The position numbers were made by a program, and so were the translations under genes. A DNA stretch of 64,000 nt from the NCBI GenBank assembly GCA_937899245.1, contig CALDKB010000048.1:1-64000 (forward strand), in the 5' to 3' direction. Position 1 is the stretch's first letter, and each line of letters opens with the position of its first letter. Shown piece by piece: positions 37,541-47,593 of the stretch. The stretch is from an uncultured Bacteroidales bacterium. Its GTDB lineage: Bacteria; Bacteroidota; Bacteroidia; Bacteroidales; ML635J-15. The notes under the pieces were generated by a model. It was not told the origin of the DNA and ran no database searches. It saw nothing but the letters and a program-made list of their open reading frames with translations.

Positions 37541-40500
37541 ATGAACAGAAGTTTACTTGTGAAATCCTTGTTTGTATTGTCGATTGTGATGTCATTGATG
37601 CTGAGCGGTTTTCAAGTCTCGGCGCAGATATCTCACGGAGGCAAGCCATGGACTTTCAGTACGGAGAAAGGGATTCAGAATTCCTTTATTAATGTGGAGT
37701 ACGACGAGGTTACCTTGAAGGCTCCAAATGTTGAACCGCTATTAGCCGAAGACGAGGCAAATGCCGTAAAGGACAAACCGCCTAGGGTCGGTGTTTCTAT
37801 CGATGTAGACTTCGACATGGAAACTTCGGGCGTATGGACCGACTTGCCTATGGGAGCTCGCTTGTGGACCATGAAGATTACGGTGCCCGGCGCAAAGGCT
37901 CTTACTCTTGGCTTCGATAATTTTGAACTTGCGGAAGGTGGCAAATTATTCTTCTATAACGAAAATCGCAGACAAGTTCTTGGATCTTTCACTTCTGAAA
38001 ACAATCTAGAGAACAAGTCGTTCGCCATCGAGCCGGTTCAGGGTGAAAATGTTTATATCGAATATTATGAGCCCGGATTTATGAAATCTGCTGGCAAAAC
38101 TATGTTCCATATCTATAACGTAGGTTATTTCTATCGCGATCTTGTAGATTTAAAATCCTATAAGGACGATATGGCAAAAACAGTCAAGGCTTCAGAAAGT
38201 TGTGAGGTCGATGTCAACTGCTCTCCTGTGGGTGACAATTGGCAGGACGAAAAGCGCGGCGTTGCACAGATTACATTCCTTTCTGGAGGTAGTTGGTATT
38301 TGTGTTCTGGTTCGTTGGTAAATAATACCGCTAGCGATGGAACACCTTATTTCTTGACGGCATTCCATTGCGGGGAGGATGAAACAACTACAAATGAATA
38401 TAATCAGTGGGTTTTCAAGTTCTTGTATGAAGCTTCTGCTGCTCAAGCTTCCGGTCATGGAACTACCTTAAATTCAGAACCGGCTACAAAGTCAATAACA
38501 GGTTGTTCGCTTAAGGCCTTAGGTAGTATTACTGGTGGTTCCGATATGCAGCTTTTGCTTTTGAACCAAACTCCTACTTCTCAGTATCAGCCATACTACA
38601 ACGGATGGAATCGTGGCACAACTGCTCCTTCAAATGGTGTCGGCATTCACCATCCTTCTGGCGATATCAAGAAGATTTCAACATATAGTACTTCTACTAC
38701 AGGAACATATAATTCCGCAGCTTCTTCTGCTCACTGGAGATTGCAGTGGACTGCAAATGCTAATGGTCATGGTGTAACCGAAGGCGGTTCATCGGGCTCT
38801 CCTCTGTTCGATTCAAATGGATATATTGTTGGTACACTTACTGGAGGAAGTGCTTACTGTACTGCAATTAATGGTTACGATTACTATGGCAAGATGTCAT
38901 ACCACTGGTCGTCTAACGGCAATACAAACAACAAGCAACTGAAGCCTTGGCTGGATCCTAATAATTCAAATCCAACAGTATGCCCAGCATACGATCCTTT
39001 TGCAACACAGCCTCCTGAGGTTGATTTTGCAGCTTCTTCAACAACCATTCTTGAGGGCTCTTCGGTGGATTTTTACAATTACACTTCTAATAATCCTGTT
39101 TCATATTCGTGGACTTTCCAGGGTGCAACTCCTTCTTCAAGCACGGCAATGGAACCAACCGGCATCACATATAATACAGCCGGTACATACGATGTTTCTT
39201 TGTCTGCTACAAATCCTAACGGTACAAGAACAGAAACTAAGAACGATTACATCAATGTAGTTTCGGCTTCTAGTTCGTTCTGCGATACTTTGGTTCAGTT
39301 TGGCGGTTCTCTGACAAATTACATTTTCGGTTCATCAACTTCTGTTACTGGTTATGTTGGCGGAACAAACAATTATAATATGACTTCTTTCGCAGAGAAG
39401 TTCACTGGAACTTCTCCATATAACCGTATTACGGGCTTTAGATTTATCCCTTCTGTTGCAAAGAGAGGAACCAATTGTAATGTAACTTTCAAATTGTGGG
39501 ATATCTCGGGCGACGTGCCGAACCAGGTTCTCGCTTCCAAGAGCATTTCTCTTGCTAGCGTTGTAACTGCAATGAATAACGATGGTTATATCGATATTAG
39601 TTTCGACAATCCAATAGAAATCCCTGCAACAGGTCTCGCTATCGGTTTCGACCGTCCAGGAACTCCTGCTTCTGGTGATACATTGGCAACTTATACCAAC
39701 GACGAAACAGATGAAGGTATCATGAATACAGCATACGTCTATTATGAAGATGGATGGTATCTGTATACGCAGTTGTTGGATATGCCGAGCATTCAATTCC
39801 CAATGCTTCCTTTTGTTTGCTATGATGGTTCTGCTGCTCCAACAGCTAACTTTACTTCCGATGTGCGTCAGATTGCTGTTGGCGAAAGTGTAACTTTCGA
39901 AGATATTTCTTCGGGTAATGTTACTTCTCGTACATGGACTTTCGAAGGCGGTAACATTTCTACAAGTACACTTGCTAATCCGGTTGTAACATATAATACT
40001 GCAGGTAGCTATCAGGTTTCACTTACCGTTTCAAATGCTAATGGTCAGGATACAAAGACTGTTGCCGGCTATGTAGAAGTTTACGATCCAAATGCTAGAA
40101 ATGCCTTCTCTTTGGATTTTGAAGCTTGTGGAAACTTCCAGGTTGATGAATTTGACCCATGGACAACATACGATGGCGATGGAAAGACAACATACGGAAT
40201 CGAAGGTGTAACTTTTGAAAATTCTGGCTATACTGGTTCGTTCATAGCTTATAATGCTTCGGCTACAGAACCTGCTTCTGGCGCTTCATGGACTCCTCAT
40301 GGCGGTAGCCGTTGCGGTGCATGTATGGCTGCAACAACTCCTCCAAACAACGACTGGTTGATCTCTGCACCAATATCTTTGGGCAACAATTCATCTATTA
40401 CTTTCTGGGCTAAATCAGTTAATGACCAATATGGTCTCGAAAGATTTAATGTTTTGCTTTCTACTACAAACAATAATACAGCAAGCTTCACAACTAAGTT

Positions 40501-43500
40501 GAGCGGAAACACTTATGTACAGGCACCAACAACATGGACCCAGTACACTTACGACTTGTCGGCTTACGATGGTCGCAACGTTTACATTGCAATCCAGTGT
40601 GTTTCTAACGATGCTTTTGCTTTCTTGATCGATGATATCTTGATTTCAAGCGAATACTCAGCTCCTGAAGCAGATTTCTCTGCTGATTACACTTCTGTAG
40701 AAGTTGGTGGAACAGTTAACTTCTCCGACAACTCTACCATGATGCCAACTTCTTGGGCTTGGACTTTCGAAGGTGGTACTCCTTCTACAAGTACAGTTCA
40801 GAATCCTTCTGTAGTTTACAATGCAACCGGTACTTATTCGGTAAGTCTTACTGCTACAAATGCTCAGGGCACCGATACCGAAACAAAGACTGGTTATATA
40901 ACGGTAACTCCACAGTCTGAAGTTATTGTTGAATGGAACTTCCCAACTAATAGTGCCGATGCTACTGCCGATGCTGGTATTGCGGCAAACCTTAGCAAAA
41001 CTATTTCTGTTGGTGGTGGCGTTGGAACACTTTCATACTCCACCGATGGTGCAACAACAAAGTGTGCTAGAGCTCAAACGTGGAAAAATGGAAGTGGTAC
41101 GAAATACTTTGCAGTTAATTTTACCACGGCCAACTATAATAATATAAAGGTATGGTCTAAACAGAATGGTAGTGCTAACAATAGTCCTAGAGATTTCAAG
41201 TTGCAATACAGTCTAAATAATTCTACATGGACAGATGTTCCAAACACCAATATTACAGTGGCAAGAAACTGGACAACCGGTGTTCTTGATGGTGTTCTTC
41301 TTCCAGAGGCATGTAACAATCAGGCAACAGTTTACTTGAGATGGATAATGAGATCTAATACTGGTATCAGTGGAACAATGACTAATACTGCATACGCTTA
41401 TATCGACGATATCGTAGTTAAGGGTATATTGATGACAATTCCTCCAGAGGCAGAATTTACGGCTGATGCAACTACTATTTGCGCTGGTCAGACCATAACA
41501 TTCACCGATCAAACCGCTAACACTCCAACTTCTTGGTCATGGAATTTTGGCGATGGAGGTACTTCTACACAGCAGAATCCAACTCACACATATGCAACTG
41601 CTGGAACATATACAGTTACTCTTGTTGCAACTAATGAATTTGGTAGCGATACCGAAACAAAGATTTCTTATATTACAGTAAATGCAAATCCAACAGTAAC
41701 AGCTTCTAATGGTGGAGCTTATTGTGCTGGCGAAACTGCACAGCTTTCTGCTCAGGTAACTGGTGCTACTTCATATGCTTGGAGTGGTCCTGCAAACTTT
41801 ACTGCTAACACTCAGAATCCAAGCATTACAAATGCTACAACAAACAATGCTGGTACTTATACTATTACAGTAACAGGCAATGGTTGTACTGCTACAGCAA
41901 GCACAAGTGTTGTTGTAAATGCTAACCCAACATTAACGGCAAGCAATGGAGGTCCATATTGCGAGGGCGCAAACATCAGTCTTACTGCTAACGGAAATGG
42001 CGGAACGGTTTACGCATGGAGCGGCCCTAACGGATTTACTTCAAATGTTCGCAATGCGGCAATATCAAATGCTTCTGAAGACAATGCTGGCACATACACT
42101 GTTGTTCTTACAAATCCAACAACTGGATGTTCGGCTTCTGCTACTACTTTGGTGGCTGTAAATCCAAATCCAACATTGAATGCTTCTAACACTGGTGCTT
42201 ATTGTGCTGGTGAAACTATTACACTTAACGCGAATGGTTCTGGTGGAACTGTTTATTTTTGGAATGGTCCTAACGGATATACATCAAGCCTTGCAAACAA
42301 TACTATAACAAATGCTACAACAGCTAATGCAGGCACATACAATGTAACGCTTACAAACCAGACTACAGGATGTTCTGCTGCATCTAGCACTGTTGTTGTT
42401 ATAAATGCAAATCCAACCGTTACAGCATCTAATAGTGGTGCTTATTGTGCCGGTGAAACAATCAGACTTACAGCTACAGCAACTGGTGCAACATCTTACT
42501 CTTGGAGCGGTCCTAACGGATATGCTTCTGCACAACAGAACCCAACAATTACAAATGCTACTACAAATAATGGCGGTACATATAATGTTGTTGTTTCAAA
42601 TGCTTCTGGATGTTCTGCGTCGGCAAGTACTGTTGTCGCTGTAAATGCTAATCCTATAGCAAATGCTTCTAACGGAGGCGCATATTGTGCTGGTCAGACA
42701 ATTTCATTGCAGACAACTGCAACAGGTTCTTTCGCATGGAGCGGTCCTAATGGATTTACTTCAACATCGCAGAATCCTACAATAGCAAATTCAACAACTG
42801 CAAATGCAGGAACTTACACCTTGGTTGTTACAAACGCAAATTCTTGTACTGCACAGGCAACTACAAATGTTGTAGTTAATGCTGTTCCAACGGTTACTGC
42901 TTCTAATACAGGCGCTTATTGTGCTGGCGAAACAATTTCTCTTCGCGCTAATGGCACAGGAATAACTTCTTATTCATGGAGCGGTCCTAATGGATTCTCT
43001 TCAACAAATCAGAATCCTACTATTGCAAATGCAACTGTGGCTAATGCAGGTAATTATTCGTTGACAGTTTCTAATGCAAACGGTTGTCAGGCCGAATCTT
43101 CAACTACTGTTGTCGTAAATGCTAACCCAACCGTAACTGCTTCTAATGGCGGGGCATATTGCGCAGGACAAACTATTGCTCTTACCGCAAATGCATCTGG
43201 AAACGCTTCTTATTCATGGAGCGGCCCTAACGGATTTACTTCTACAATCCAAAACCCAACAATTGCAAATGCTGCTAATAATAATGCTGGAACATATACA
43301 GTTGTCGCTACTGATGCTAATGGTTGTCAGGCCGAAACAAGCACTGCAGTTGTGGTTAATGCTAATCCAACAATAGAACTTGGTGCAAACAGAACTGTTT
43401 GTTCGGGTGCAACTGTAACTCTTGATGCAGGTGCCGGATATACTTATTCTTGGTCTAATAATGCAACAACTCAGACAATCACTGTCGGAGAAGGCTCTTA

Positions 43501-46500
43501 TTCTGTAACGGTTTACAATGCTAACGAATGTTCTGCAACCGACAATGTTTCTGTAAGCTATTATCCGCAGACAACACTTTCTATGTCATCAACTCCAGAA
43601 TCTGGACATAGCCGTAATGATGGTACTGCAATAGTAACAGCAAACGGAACTGCTCCTTATTCTTACAGCTGGTCTAACAACGCTACAACAGCTCAATTGA
43701 CAGGCCTTACAGGTGGTAACTATTCGGTAACAGTAACCGATGGCAATGGTTGTACTTCTTCGGCAATGGTAAGCGTTGCAACAACCAATACTCCTCCTGT
43801 TGCCGACTTCTCTGCAAACAACCAGACAGTATGTCTTGGATCTGAAATAGCATTTGCCGATTTGTCAACAAATACCCCAACAACATGGGCTTGGAACTTC
43901 GGTGATGGTACAACATCAAATGTTCAGAACCCGACACACACTTATGCAAATGCTGGTACTTATACAGTTTCGTTGGTAGTTACCAATATTGATGGTAGCG
44001 ACACTAAGCAAAAGACAAACTATATCACAGTAAATGCTAATCCAACAGCTACTGCATCTAATACTGGTGCTTATTGTGTTGGAGAAACAATAGCTTTGTC
44101 TGTTGCAACTGACAATGGCACTACATATCAGTGGTCTGGTCCTATGGGATTTAGCAGCGCATTGCAGAATCCAACACGTGATAATTCTTCAGTTAATTAT
44201 TCTGGAACATATTCCGTAACGGTTACAAATGCAAATTCTTGTACAGCATCTGCTTCAACTGAAGTAGTTGTAAATGCTAATCCTACAGCATCTATCACAA
44301 ACAATACAGGTGTCGCTACAATTACATGCGACGTTACATCCATTTCACTTACAGCTAATGGCGGTGCAACTTATGCATGGAGCAACGGTGCAAACACTGC
44401 TGATTGTACGGTTTCTTCCGAAGGCGTTTATACGGTTACAGTAACAAATGAAGCTTCTTGTTCGGCTGAGGCATCTATTGCAATCGAAGCCGATACAAAT
44501 GTTCCTACTGTTAGCATTAGCGGTGACGTTGCTTATTGCGTTGGCGGAGACATTGCTCTTGCGGCTGTATCTGCAAATGCAAGTTCATATGTTTGGAATG
44601 GTCCTGACGGATTCGTTTCTACATCTGCAAGCATCTCTGTTTTAAATGCTTCTGGCGATAATGCTGGTGTTTACGAAGTAACTGTTACTAGTGCTAATGG
44701 TTGCGAAGCTACCGAACAGGTTACGGTTGCAGTAAATGCTCTTCCTATGGTTGACGTTGCAAATGATGGTCCTGTTTGTGTGGGCGGTAACGTTGCATTG
44801 TCGGCTGTTTCTTCGGAAACTTTGACATATTCGTGGAGTGGTCCTGATGGATTCGCTTCAAATGTAGCATCTCCTGAAATCTCGAATGTAACTATTGACA
44901 ACTCTGGTATCTATACGTTGTTGGTTGTAAATGCTGCTACAGGATGTGCTAACACATTCTCTACCGAGGTTGTAGTAAACGCAGTTCCGGTTGTTACTCT
45001 TGGCGATGATGTTACAGTTTGTGCTAATGTTGATGCAATTCTTAATGCAACGGCTGGATTTATCTCTTACGAATGGAATGGTGTTGCTGGTTCGCAGACA
45101 TTCACAACATCTGAGGCAGGTGTTTATACTGTAGTAGTTACCGACAACAATGGATGTACAGCTAGCGATCAGGTGGTAGTTAGCCATTACGAATTGCCAG
45201 TTCTTACAATGTCTTCTACTCCTGAATCGGGAACAGGCAGAACAGATGGTACTGCAACTGTTGAAATTGACGGTGGTTTATCTCCATATTCAATTCTGTG
45301 GAACACTTCTGCAACTACCGAACAAATTACCGGTTTGACAAACGGACAGTATTCGGTTGTCGTAACCGATGCTAACGGATGTGCTGTTGATGGTAGTGTT
45401 GATGTTAGCACTTTGAATACTCCTCCAGTAGCAAACTTCACAGCAGACGTTGTTGAAGGTTGTGCTCCTTTGGCTGTTAATTTCACAGACAACTCCACTA
45501 ATTTCCCGCAGACTTGGAGCTGGGACTTCAATGGAGTTTCTTCAGCAGAACAGAATCCAACATTCGTTTTCGAAGAAGCTGGTGAATACACTGTTTCTCT
45601 TACAGTTACAAATTTGGACGGAAGCGATACTCAAACAATGACAATCAATGTATATGCAAATCCAACTCTTGATCTTGGCGAGGATCTCGAAGCTTGCGAA
45701 GGTGCTACATTGACAATAGCTGCCGGTGATTTCGCCGCATACGAATGGAGCAATTCTTCTACTGAAAGTTCTATTGCCGTAGCAGAAGCTGGTGTTTATT
45801 CGCTTACTGTAACCGACGAACATGGTTGTGTGGCTTCTGATGAAATCGCAGTTACATTTAATCCTGTTCCTGTTGTTGCTCTTGGCGACGACACCGAAAT
45901 GTGTAGCAATGCCGAAATGGAACTCAGCGCAGGTGCTGAATTTGCATCTTACCTTTGGAACACTGGCGAAGCAACATCATCTATTGTTATTACAGAAGCT
46001 GGTGAATATGCACTTACTGTAACAAATGAATTCGGTTGCGAAGCTTCTGATGCGATTGTTGTTACTTCTATTGCTGCTCCTGTAATTACTCTTGCCGATA
46101 CAATCACAGCATGCGTAAACGAACTGGTTGAAATTACTCTCGACACAGAAGATGCGGTAGTTTGGCTTGGTAGTGTTGAAGGCAACACTTACTCTCAGAC
46201 TTATCCTTATGCAGGTGAATATGGTGTTTGGGTAACAGTAAGCAACGATGCATGTGAAGCTAGCGATACAATCGTTGTTGTTGTCGAAAATTGCACTTCA
46301 ATCGATGAGGTTGAAACAGCAATGACAATCGAACTTTATCCAAATCCTACACGCGACTTTGCAACATTCACAGTTGCTGGTTACGATGGACAGATGTCGT
46401 ATTCAATCGTTGATGTAAGCGGTAAGGAAATGAGTTTCGAAACCGTTTATGTTGCGGGTGAAACATTGCAGACTATTGATGTTAGCCGTCTTGCTCCTGG

Positions 46501-46567
46501 AATGTACATGTTGAGAGTCATGACCGACAATGGTGTACAGAATCTCAAGTTTACAAAACAGCAGTAA
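37541..46567 (+). CDS. Giant T9SS-exported Lys-C-like serine protease with Ig/SprB/PKD modules
   Basis: The 3,008-residue product (from ATG 37541, chosen for its signal peptide MNRSLLVKSLFVLSIVMSLM...VSAQ) has an N-terminal propeptide and a chymotrypsin-fold protease like lysyl endopeptidase: His276 (LTAFHCG), Asp335 (GGSDMQLLLL), Ser418 (GGSSGSPLF), plus GIHHPSGDIKKIS. Then come PKD domains, an MSFAEKF beta domain, a cleaved-adhesin or choice-of-anchor J-like domain (NDWLISAPISLGNNSSITFW ... AFLIDDILIS), another beta domain, and from 41450 about 20 Ig-like, SprB-type and PKD modules. It ends with a T9SS tail (ELYPNPTRDFATFTVAGYDG to NLKFTKQQ). It is predicted to be a surface-displayed endopeptidase on a long stalk; specificity for Lys is inferred by family only. 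Confidence 0.9.
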   Translation: MNRSLLVKSLFVLSIVMSLMLSGFQVSAQISHGGKPWTFSTEKGIQNSFINVEYDEVTLKAPNVEPLLAEDEANAVKDKPPRVGVSIDVDFDMETSGVWTDLPMGARLWTMKITVPGAKALTLGFDNFELAEGGKLFFYNENRRQVLGSFTSENNLENKSFAIEPVQGENVYIEYYEPGFMKSAGKTMFHIYNVGYFYRDLVDLKSYKDDMAKTVKASESCEVDVNCSPVGDNWQDEKRGVAQITFLSGGSWYLCSGSLVNNTASDGTPYFLTAFHCGEDETTTNEYNQWVFKFLYEASAAQASGHGTTLNSEPATKSITGCSLKALGSITGGSDMQLLLLNQTPTSQYQPYYNGWNRGTTAPSNGVGIHHPSGDIKKISTYSTSTTGTYNSAASSAHWRLQWTANANGHGVTEGGSSGSPLFDSNGYIVGTLTGGSAYCTAINGYDYYGKMSYHWSSNGNTNNKQLKPWLDPNNSNPTVCPAYDPFATQPPEVDFAASSTTILEGSSVDFYNYTSNNPVSYSWTFQGATPSSSTAMEPTGITYNTAGTYDVSLSATNPNGTRTETKNDYINVVSASSSFCDTLVQFGGSLTNYIFGSSTSVTGYVGGTNNYNMTSFAEKFTGTSPYNRITGFRFIPSVAKRGTNCNVTFKLWDISGDVPNQVLASKSISLASVVTAMNNDGYIDISFDNPIEIPATGLAIGFDRPGTPASGDTLATYTNDETDEGIMNTAYVYYEDGWYLYTQLLDMPSIQFPMLPFVCYDGSAAPTANFTSDVRQIAVGESVTFEDISSGNVTSRTWTFEGGNISTSTLANPVVTYNTAGSYQVSLTVSNANGQDTKTVAGYVEVYDPNARNAFSLDFEACGNFQVDEFDPWTTYDGDGKTTYGIEGVTFENSGYTGSFIAYNASATEPASGASWTPHGGSRCGACMAATTPPNNDWLISAPISLGNNSSITFWAKSVNDQYGLERFNVLLSTTNNNTASFTTKLSGNTYVQAPTTWTQYTYDLSAYDGRNVYIAIQCVSNDAFAFLIDDILISSEYSAPEADFSADYTSVEVGGTVNFSDNSTMMPTSWAWTFEGGTPSTSTVQNPSVVYNATGTYSVSLTATNAQGTDTETKTGYITVTPQSEVIVEWNFPTNSADATADAGIAANLSKTISVGGGVGTLSYSTDGATTKCARAQTWKNGSGTKYFAVNFTTANYNNIKVWSKQNGSANNSPRDFKLQYSLNNSTWTDVPNTNITVARNWTTGVLDGVLLPEACNNQATVYLRWIMRSNTGISGTMTNTAYAYIDDIVVKGILMTIPPEAEFTADATTICAGQTITFTDQTANTPTSWSWNFGDGGTSTQQNPTHTYATAGTYTVTLVATNEFGSDTETKISYITVNANPTVTASNGGAYCAGETAQLSAQVTGATSYAWSGPANFTANTQNPSITNATTNNAGTYTITVTGNGCTATASTSVVVNANPTLTASNGGPYCEGANISLTANGNGGTVYAWSGPNGFTSNVRNAAISNASEDNAGTYTVVLTNPTTGCSASATTLVAVNPNPTLNASNTGAYCAGETITLNANGSGGTVYFWNGPNGYTSSLANNTITNATTANAGTYNVTLTNQTTGCSAASSTVVVINANPTVTASNSGAYCAGETIRLTATATGATSYSWSGPNGYASAQQNPTITNATTNNGGTYNVVVSNASGCSASASTVVAVNANPIANASNGGAYCAGQTISLQTTATGSFAWSGPNGFTSTSQNPTIANSTTANAGTYTLVVTNANSCTAQATTNVVVNAVPTVTASNTGAYCAGETISLRANGTGITSYSWSGPNGFSSTNQNPTIANATVANAGNYSLTVSNANGCQAESSTTVVVNANPTVTASNGGAYCAGQTIALTANASGNASYSWSGPNGFTSTIQNPTIANAANNNAGTYTVVATDANGCQAETSTAVVVNANPTIELGANRTVCSGATVTLDAGAGYTYSWSNNATTQTITVGEGSYSVTVYNANECSATDNVSVSYYPQTTLSMSSTPESGHSRNDGTAIVTANGTAPYSYSWSNNATTAQLTGLTGGNYSVTVTDGNGCTSSAMVSVATTNTPPVADFSANNQTVCLGSEIAFADLSTNTPTTWAWNFGDGTTSNVQNPTHTYANAGTYTVSLVVTNIDGSDTKQKTNYITVNANPTATASNTGAYCVGETIALSVATDNGTTYQWSGPMGFSSALQNPTRDNSSVNYSGTYSVTVTNANSCTASASTEVVVNANPTASITNNTGVATITCDVTSISLTANGGATYAWSNGANTADCTVSSEGVYTVTVTNEASCSAEASIAIEADTNVPTVSISGDVAYCVGGDIALAAVSANASSYVWNGPDGFVSTSASISVLNASGDNAGVYEVTVTSANGCEATEQVTVAVNALPMVDVANDGPVCVGGNVALSAVSSETLTYSWSGPDGFASNVASPEISNVTIDNSGIYTLLVVNAATGCANTFSTEVVVNAVPVVTLGDDVTVCANVDAILNATAGFISYEWNGVAGSQTFTTSEAGVYTVVVTDNNGCTASDQVVVSHYELPVLTMSSTPESGTGRTDGTATVEIDGGLSPYSILWNTSATTEQITGLTNGQYSVVVTDANGCAVDGSVDVSTLNTPPVANFTADVVEGCAPLAVNFTDNSTNFPQTWSWDFNGVSSAEQNPTFVFEEAGEYTVSLTVTNLDGSDTQTMTINVYANPTLDLGEDLEACEGATLTIAAGDFAAYEWSNSSTESSIAVAEAGVYSLTVTDEHGCVASDEIAVTFNPVPVVALGDDTEMCSNAEMELSAGAEFASYLWNTGEATSSIVITEAGEYALTVTNEFGCEASDAIVVTSIAAPVITLADTITACVNELVEITLDTEDAVVWLGSVEGNTYSQTYPYAGEYGVWVTVSNDACEASDTIVVVVENCTSIDEVETAMTIELYPNPTRDFATFTVAGYDGQMSYSIVDVSGKEMSFETVYVAGETLQTIDVSRLAPGMYMLRVMTDNGVQNLKFTKQQ
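41687..43363 (+). repeat. Seven tandem Ig-like coding repeats, about 240 bp each
   Basis: Inside the giant protease, seven consecutive modules of 77-81 residues share NP(T/I)-x-x-ASN-x-G-(A/P)-YC-x-G, Y/FxW-x-GP-x-(G/N)F and (A/N)-x-GxY. Modules 4 to 7 are the most alike, with (A/V)YCAG(E/Q)TI and WSGPNG(F/Y) nearly fixed, indicating recent duplication or gene conversion. Recombination between units could change the stalk length. Confidence 0.85.
43364..44038 (+). repeat. Cassette copy 1: Ig-like, SprB-like and PKD domains
   Basis: This 675-bp coding segment (225 residues) encodes an Ig-like domain (LGANRTVCSGATVTLDAGAG), a SprB-type repeat (SSTPESGHSRNDGTAIVTAN to DGNGC) and a PKD domain (WAWNFGDGTTSNVQNPTHTY). 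The linkers SMSSTPESG and NTPPVADF recur in copy 2. Confidence 0.8.
44984..45658 (+). repeat. Cassette copy 2: Ig-like, SprB-like and PKD domains
   Basis: This segment is again exactly 675 bp, with the same three domains in the same order (LGDDVTVCANVDAILNATAG, SSTPESGTGRTDGTATVEID, WSWDFNGVSSAEQNPTFVF) and the same linkers (TMSSTPESG, NTPPVANF). The residues have diverged strongly while length and order are kept. It starts 1,620 bp after copy 1. Confidence 0.8.
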
Positions 46568-46578
46568 ACTGAATTAAT

Positions 46579-46615
46579 AAAAATCCCCAATTTTTAAAAT
46601 GTGGGGATTTTTTAT
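46579..46615 (+). terminator. Rho-independent terminator of giant protease gene
   Basis: AAAAATCCCC-(about 13 bases)-GGGGATTTTTT lies 12 bases after the stop at 46567. Confidence 0.88.
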
Positions 46616-46622
46616 CAATAAC

Positions 46623-46649
46623 AAAAAAGCCGCGAATAGCGGCTTTTTT
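46623..46649. terminator. Bidirectional terminator
   Basis: AAAAAAGCCGC-GAATA-GCGGCTTTTTT is symmetrical, with A and T runs on both sides, and lies between converging genes. It should terminate pyrF on the minus strand and back up the previous terminator on the plus strand. Confidence 0.9.
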
Positions 46650-46661
46650 AATTATCAATTG

Positions 46662-47489
46662 TTATATGATTCCTTTTGCTTCAAGCTGTGCCTGCATTTG
46701 CTTTTGCAACTCCTCTGCTTTCTGTCCGGCAACCTTAGCAAAGTTTTCGGTATTGTCGGCAAAGATGATTCCGCGCGACGAGTTAACGAGCAAGCCGCAG
46801 TGGTCGTTCATTCCGTATTTGGCAACTTCTTCGAGCGAGCCGCCCTGTGCACCAACACCGGGAACCAACAAGAAATGATCCGGAACAATAGTTCTGATTC
46901 CAGCAAGCATATCGGCCTTTGTAGCGCCCACTACGTACATCATCTTGTCTTTGCCTGCCCATTGTTGCGACTTTGTCAAAACCTCCTCAAAAAGCTTGTT
47001 TTTACCGTTTGTGTAGTTCTGGAAATCTTCCGAGCCCTTGTTACTAGTAAGTGCTAGCAGAATTACCCATTTGCCGTCGTAAGGTAGGAAAGGGGAAACC
47101 GAATCTTCGCCCATATACGGTGCTACGGTTACGGCGTTGAAGTCCATCTTTTCGAAGAAAGCTCGTGCGTACAGTTTCGATGTGTTGCCTATGTCACCGC
47201 GTTTTGCGTCGGCAATGATGAATATTTCAGGATAGTTCTTGCGGATATATGCAACTGTATCTTCAAGGGCTTTCATTCCGTCTATGCCTTCGCTCTCGTA
47301 GAATGCAAGGTTTGGCTTGTATGCAACCGAATATTTTGCTGTTGCGTCGATTATCTGCTTGTTGAATTCAAAAATCGGTGATTCTGTGTTTAAAAGGTGC
47401 TTCGGAAGTTTCTGTATGTCAGAATCGAGACCTGTGCACAGAAAACTTTTCTTTGCTTTTATCTGCTCAAATAATTGTTCGTAGTTCAT
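46662..47489 (-). CDS. pyrF: Orotidine 5'-phosphate decarboxylase
   Basis: The 275-residue TIM-barrel enzyme converts OMP to UMP, the last step of UMP synthesis. It carries FLCTGLDSDIQKLP near the N terminus, the catalytic IIADAKRGDIGNTSKLY (the D-x-K-x-x-D signature), VTVAPYMGEDSV and the phosphate-binding LLVPGVGAQGG. Its length and sequence fit the type 2 PyrF common in Bacteroidota and actinobacteria. It is monocistronic, with a -7 box TAATTTTG (minus strand) at 47524-47531 and a shared terminator behind it. Confidence 0.95.
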   Translation of the reverse strand: MNYEQLFEQIKAKKSFLCTGLDSDIQKLPKHLLNTESPIFEFNKQIIDATAKYSVAYKPNLAFYESEGIDGMKALEDTVAYIRKNYPEIFIIADAKRGDIGNTSKLYARAFFEKMDFNAVTVAPYMGEDSVSPFLPYDGKWVILLALTSNKGSEDFQNYTNGKNKLFEEVLTKSQQWAGKDKMMYVVGATKADMLAGIRTIVPDHFLLVPGVGAQGGSLEEVAKYGMNDHCGLLVNSSRGIIFADNTENFAKVAGQKAEELQKQMQAQLEAKGII

Positions 47490-47523
47490 TGTATGTTTGT
47501 TTTTATATTGCTTGTTGATGGTG

Positions 47524-47531
47524 CAAAATTA
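47524..47531 (-). promoter_or_regulatory. Promoter -7 box of pyrF
   Basis: The minus strand reads TAATTTTG, matching TAnnTTTG, 35 bases before the pyrF start. No clear -33 element is seen. Confidence 0.5.
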
Positions 47532-47593
47532 ATTAAAAAATATTCATATTATGATATGAAAGATTCAACAAGTAAAGTAACGATTCCTGCTCG

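Noticed and set aside
41687..45658. Regular repeats considered as a CRISPR array or satellite
   Set aside because: The period is about 240 bp and in frame, with protein-level conservation of Ig and PKD motifs.
37541..46567. Naming the giant protease as the gliding adhesin SprB because of SprB-type repeats
   Set aside because: It has an N-terminal serine protease domain and mixed modules, and no gliding genes are nearby; SprB-type repeats occur in many surface proteins.
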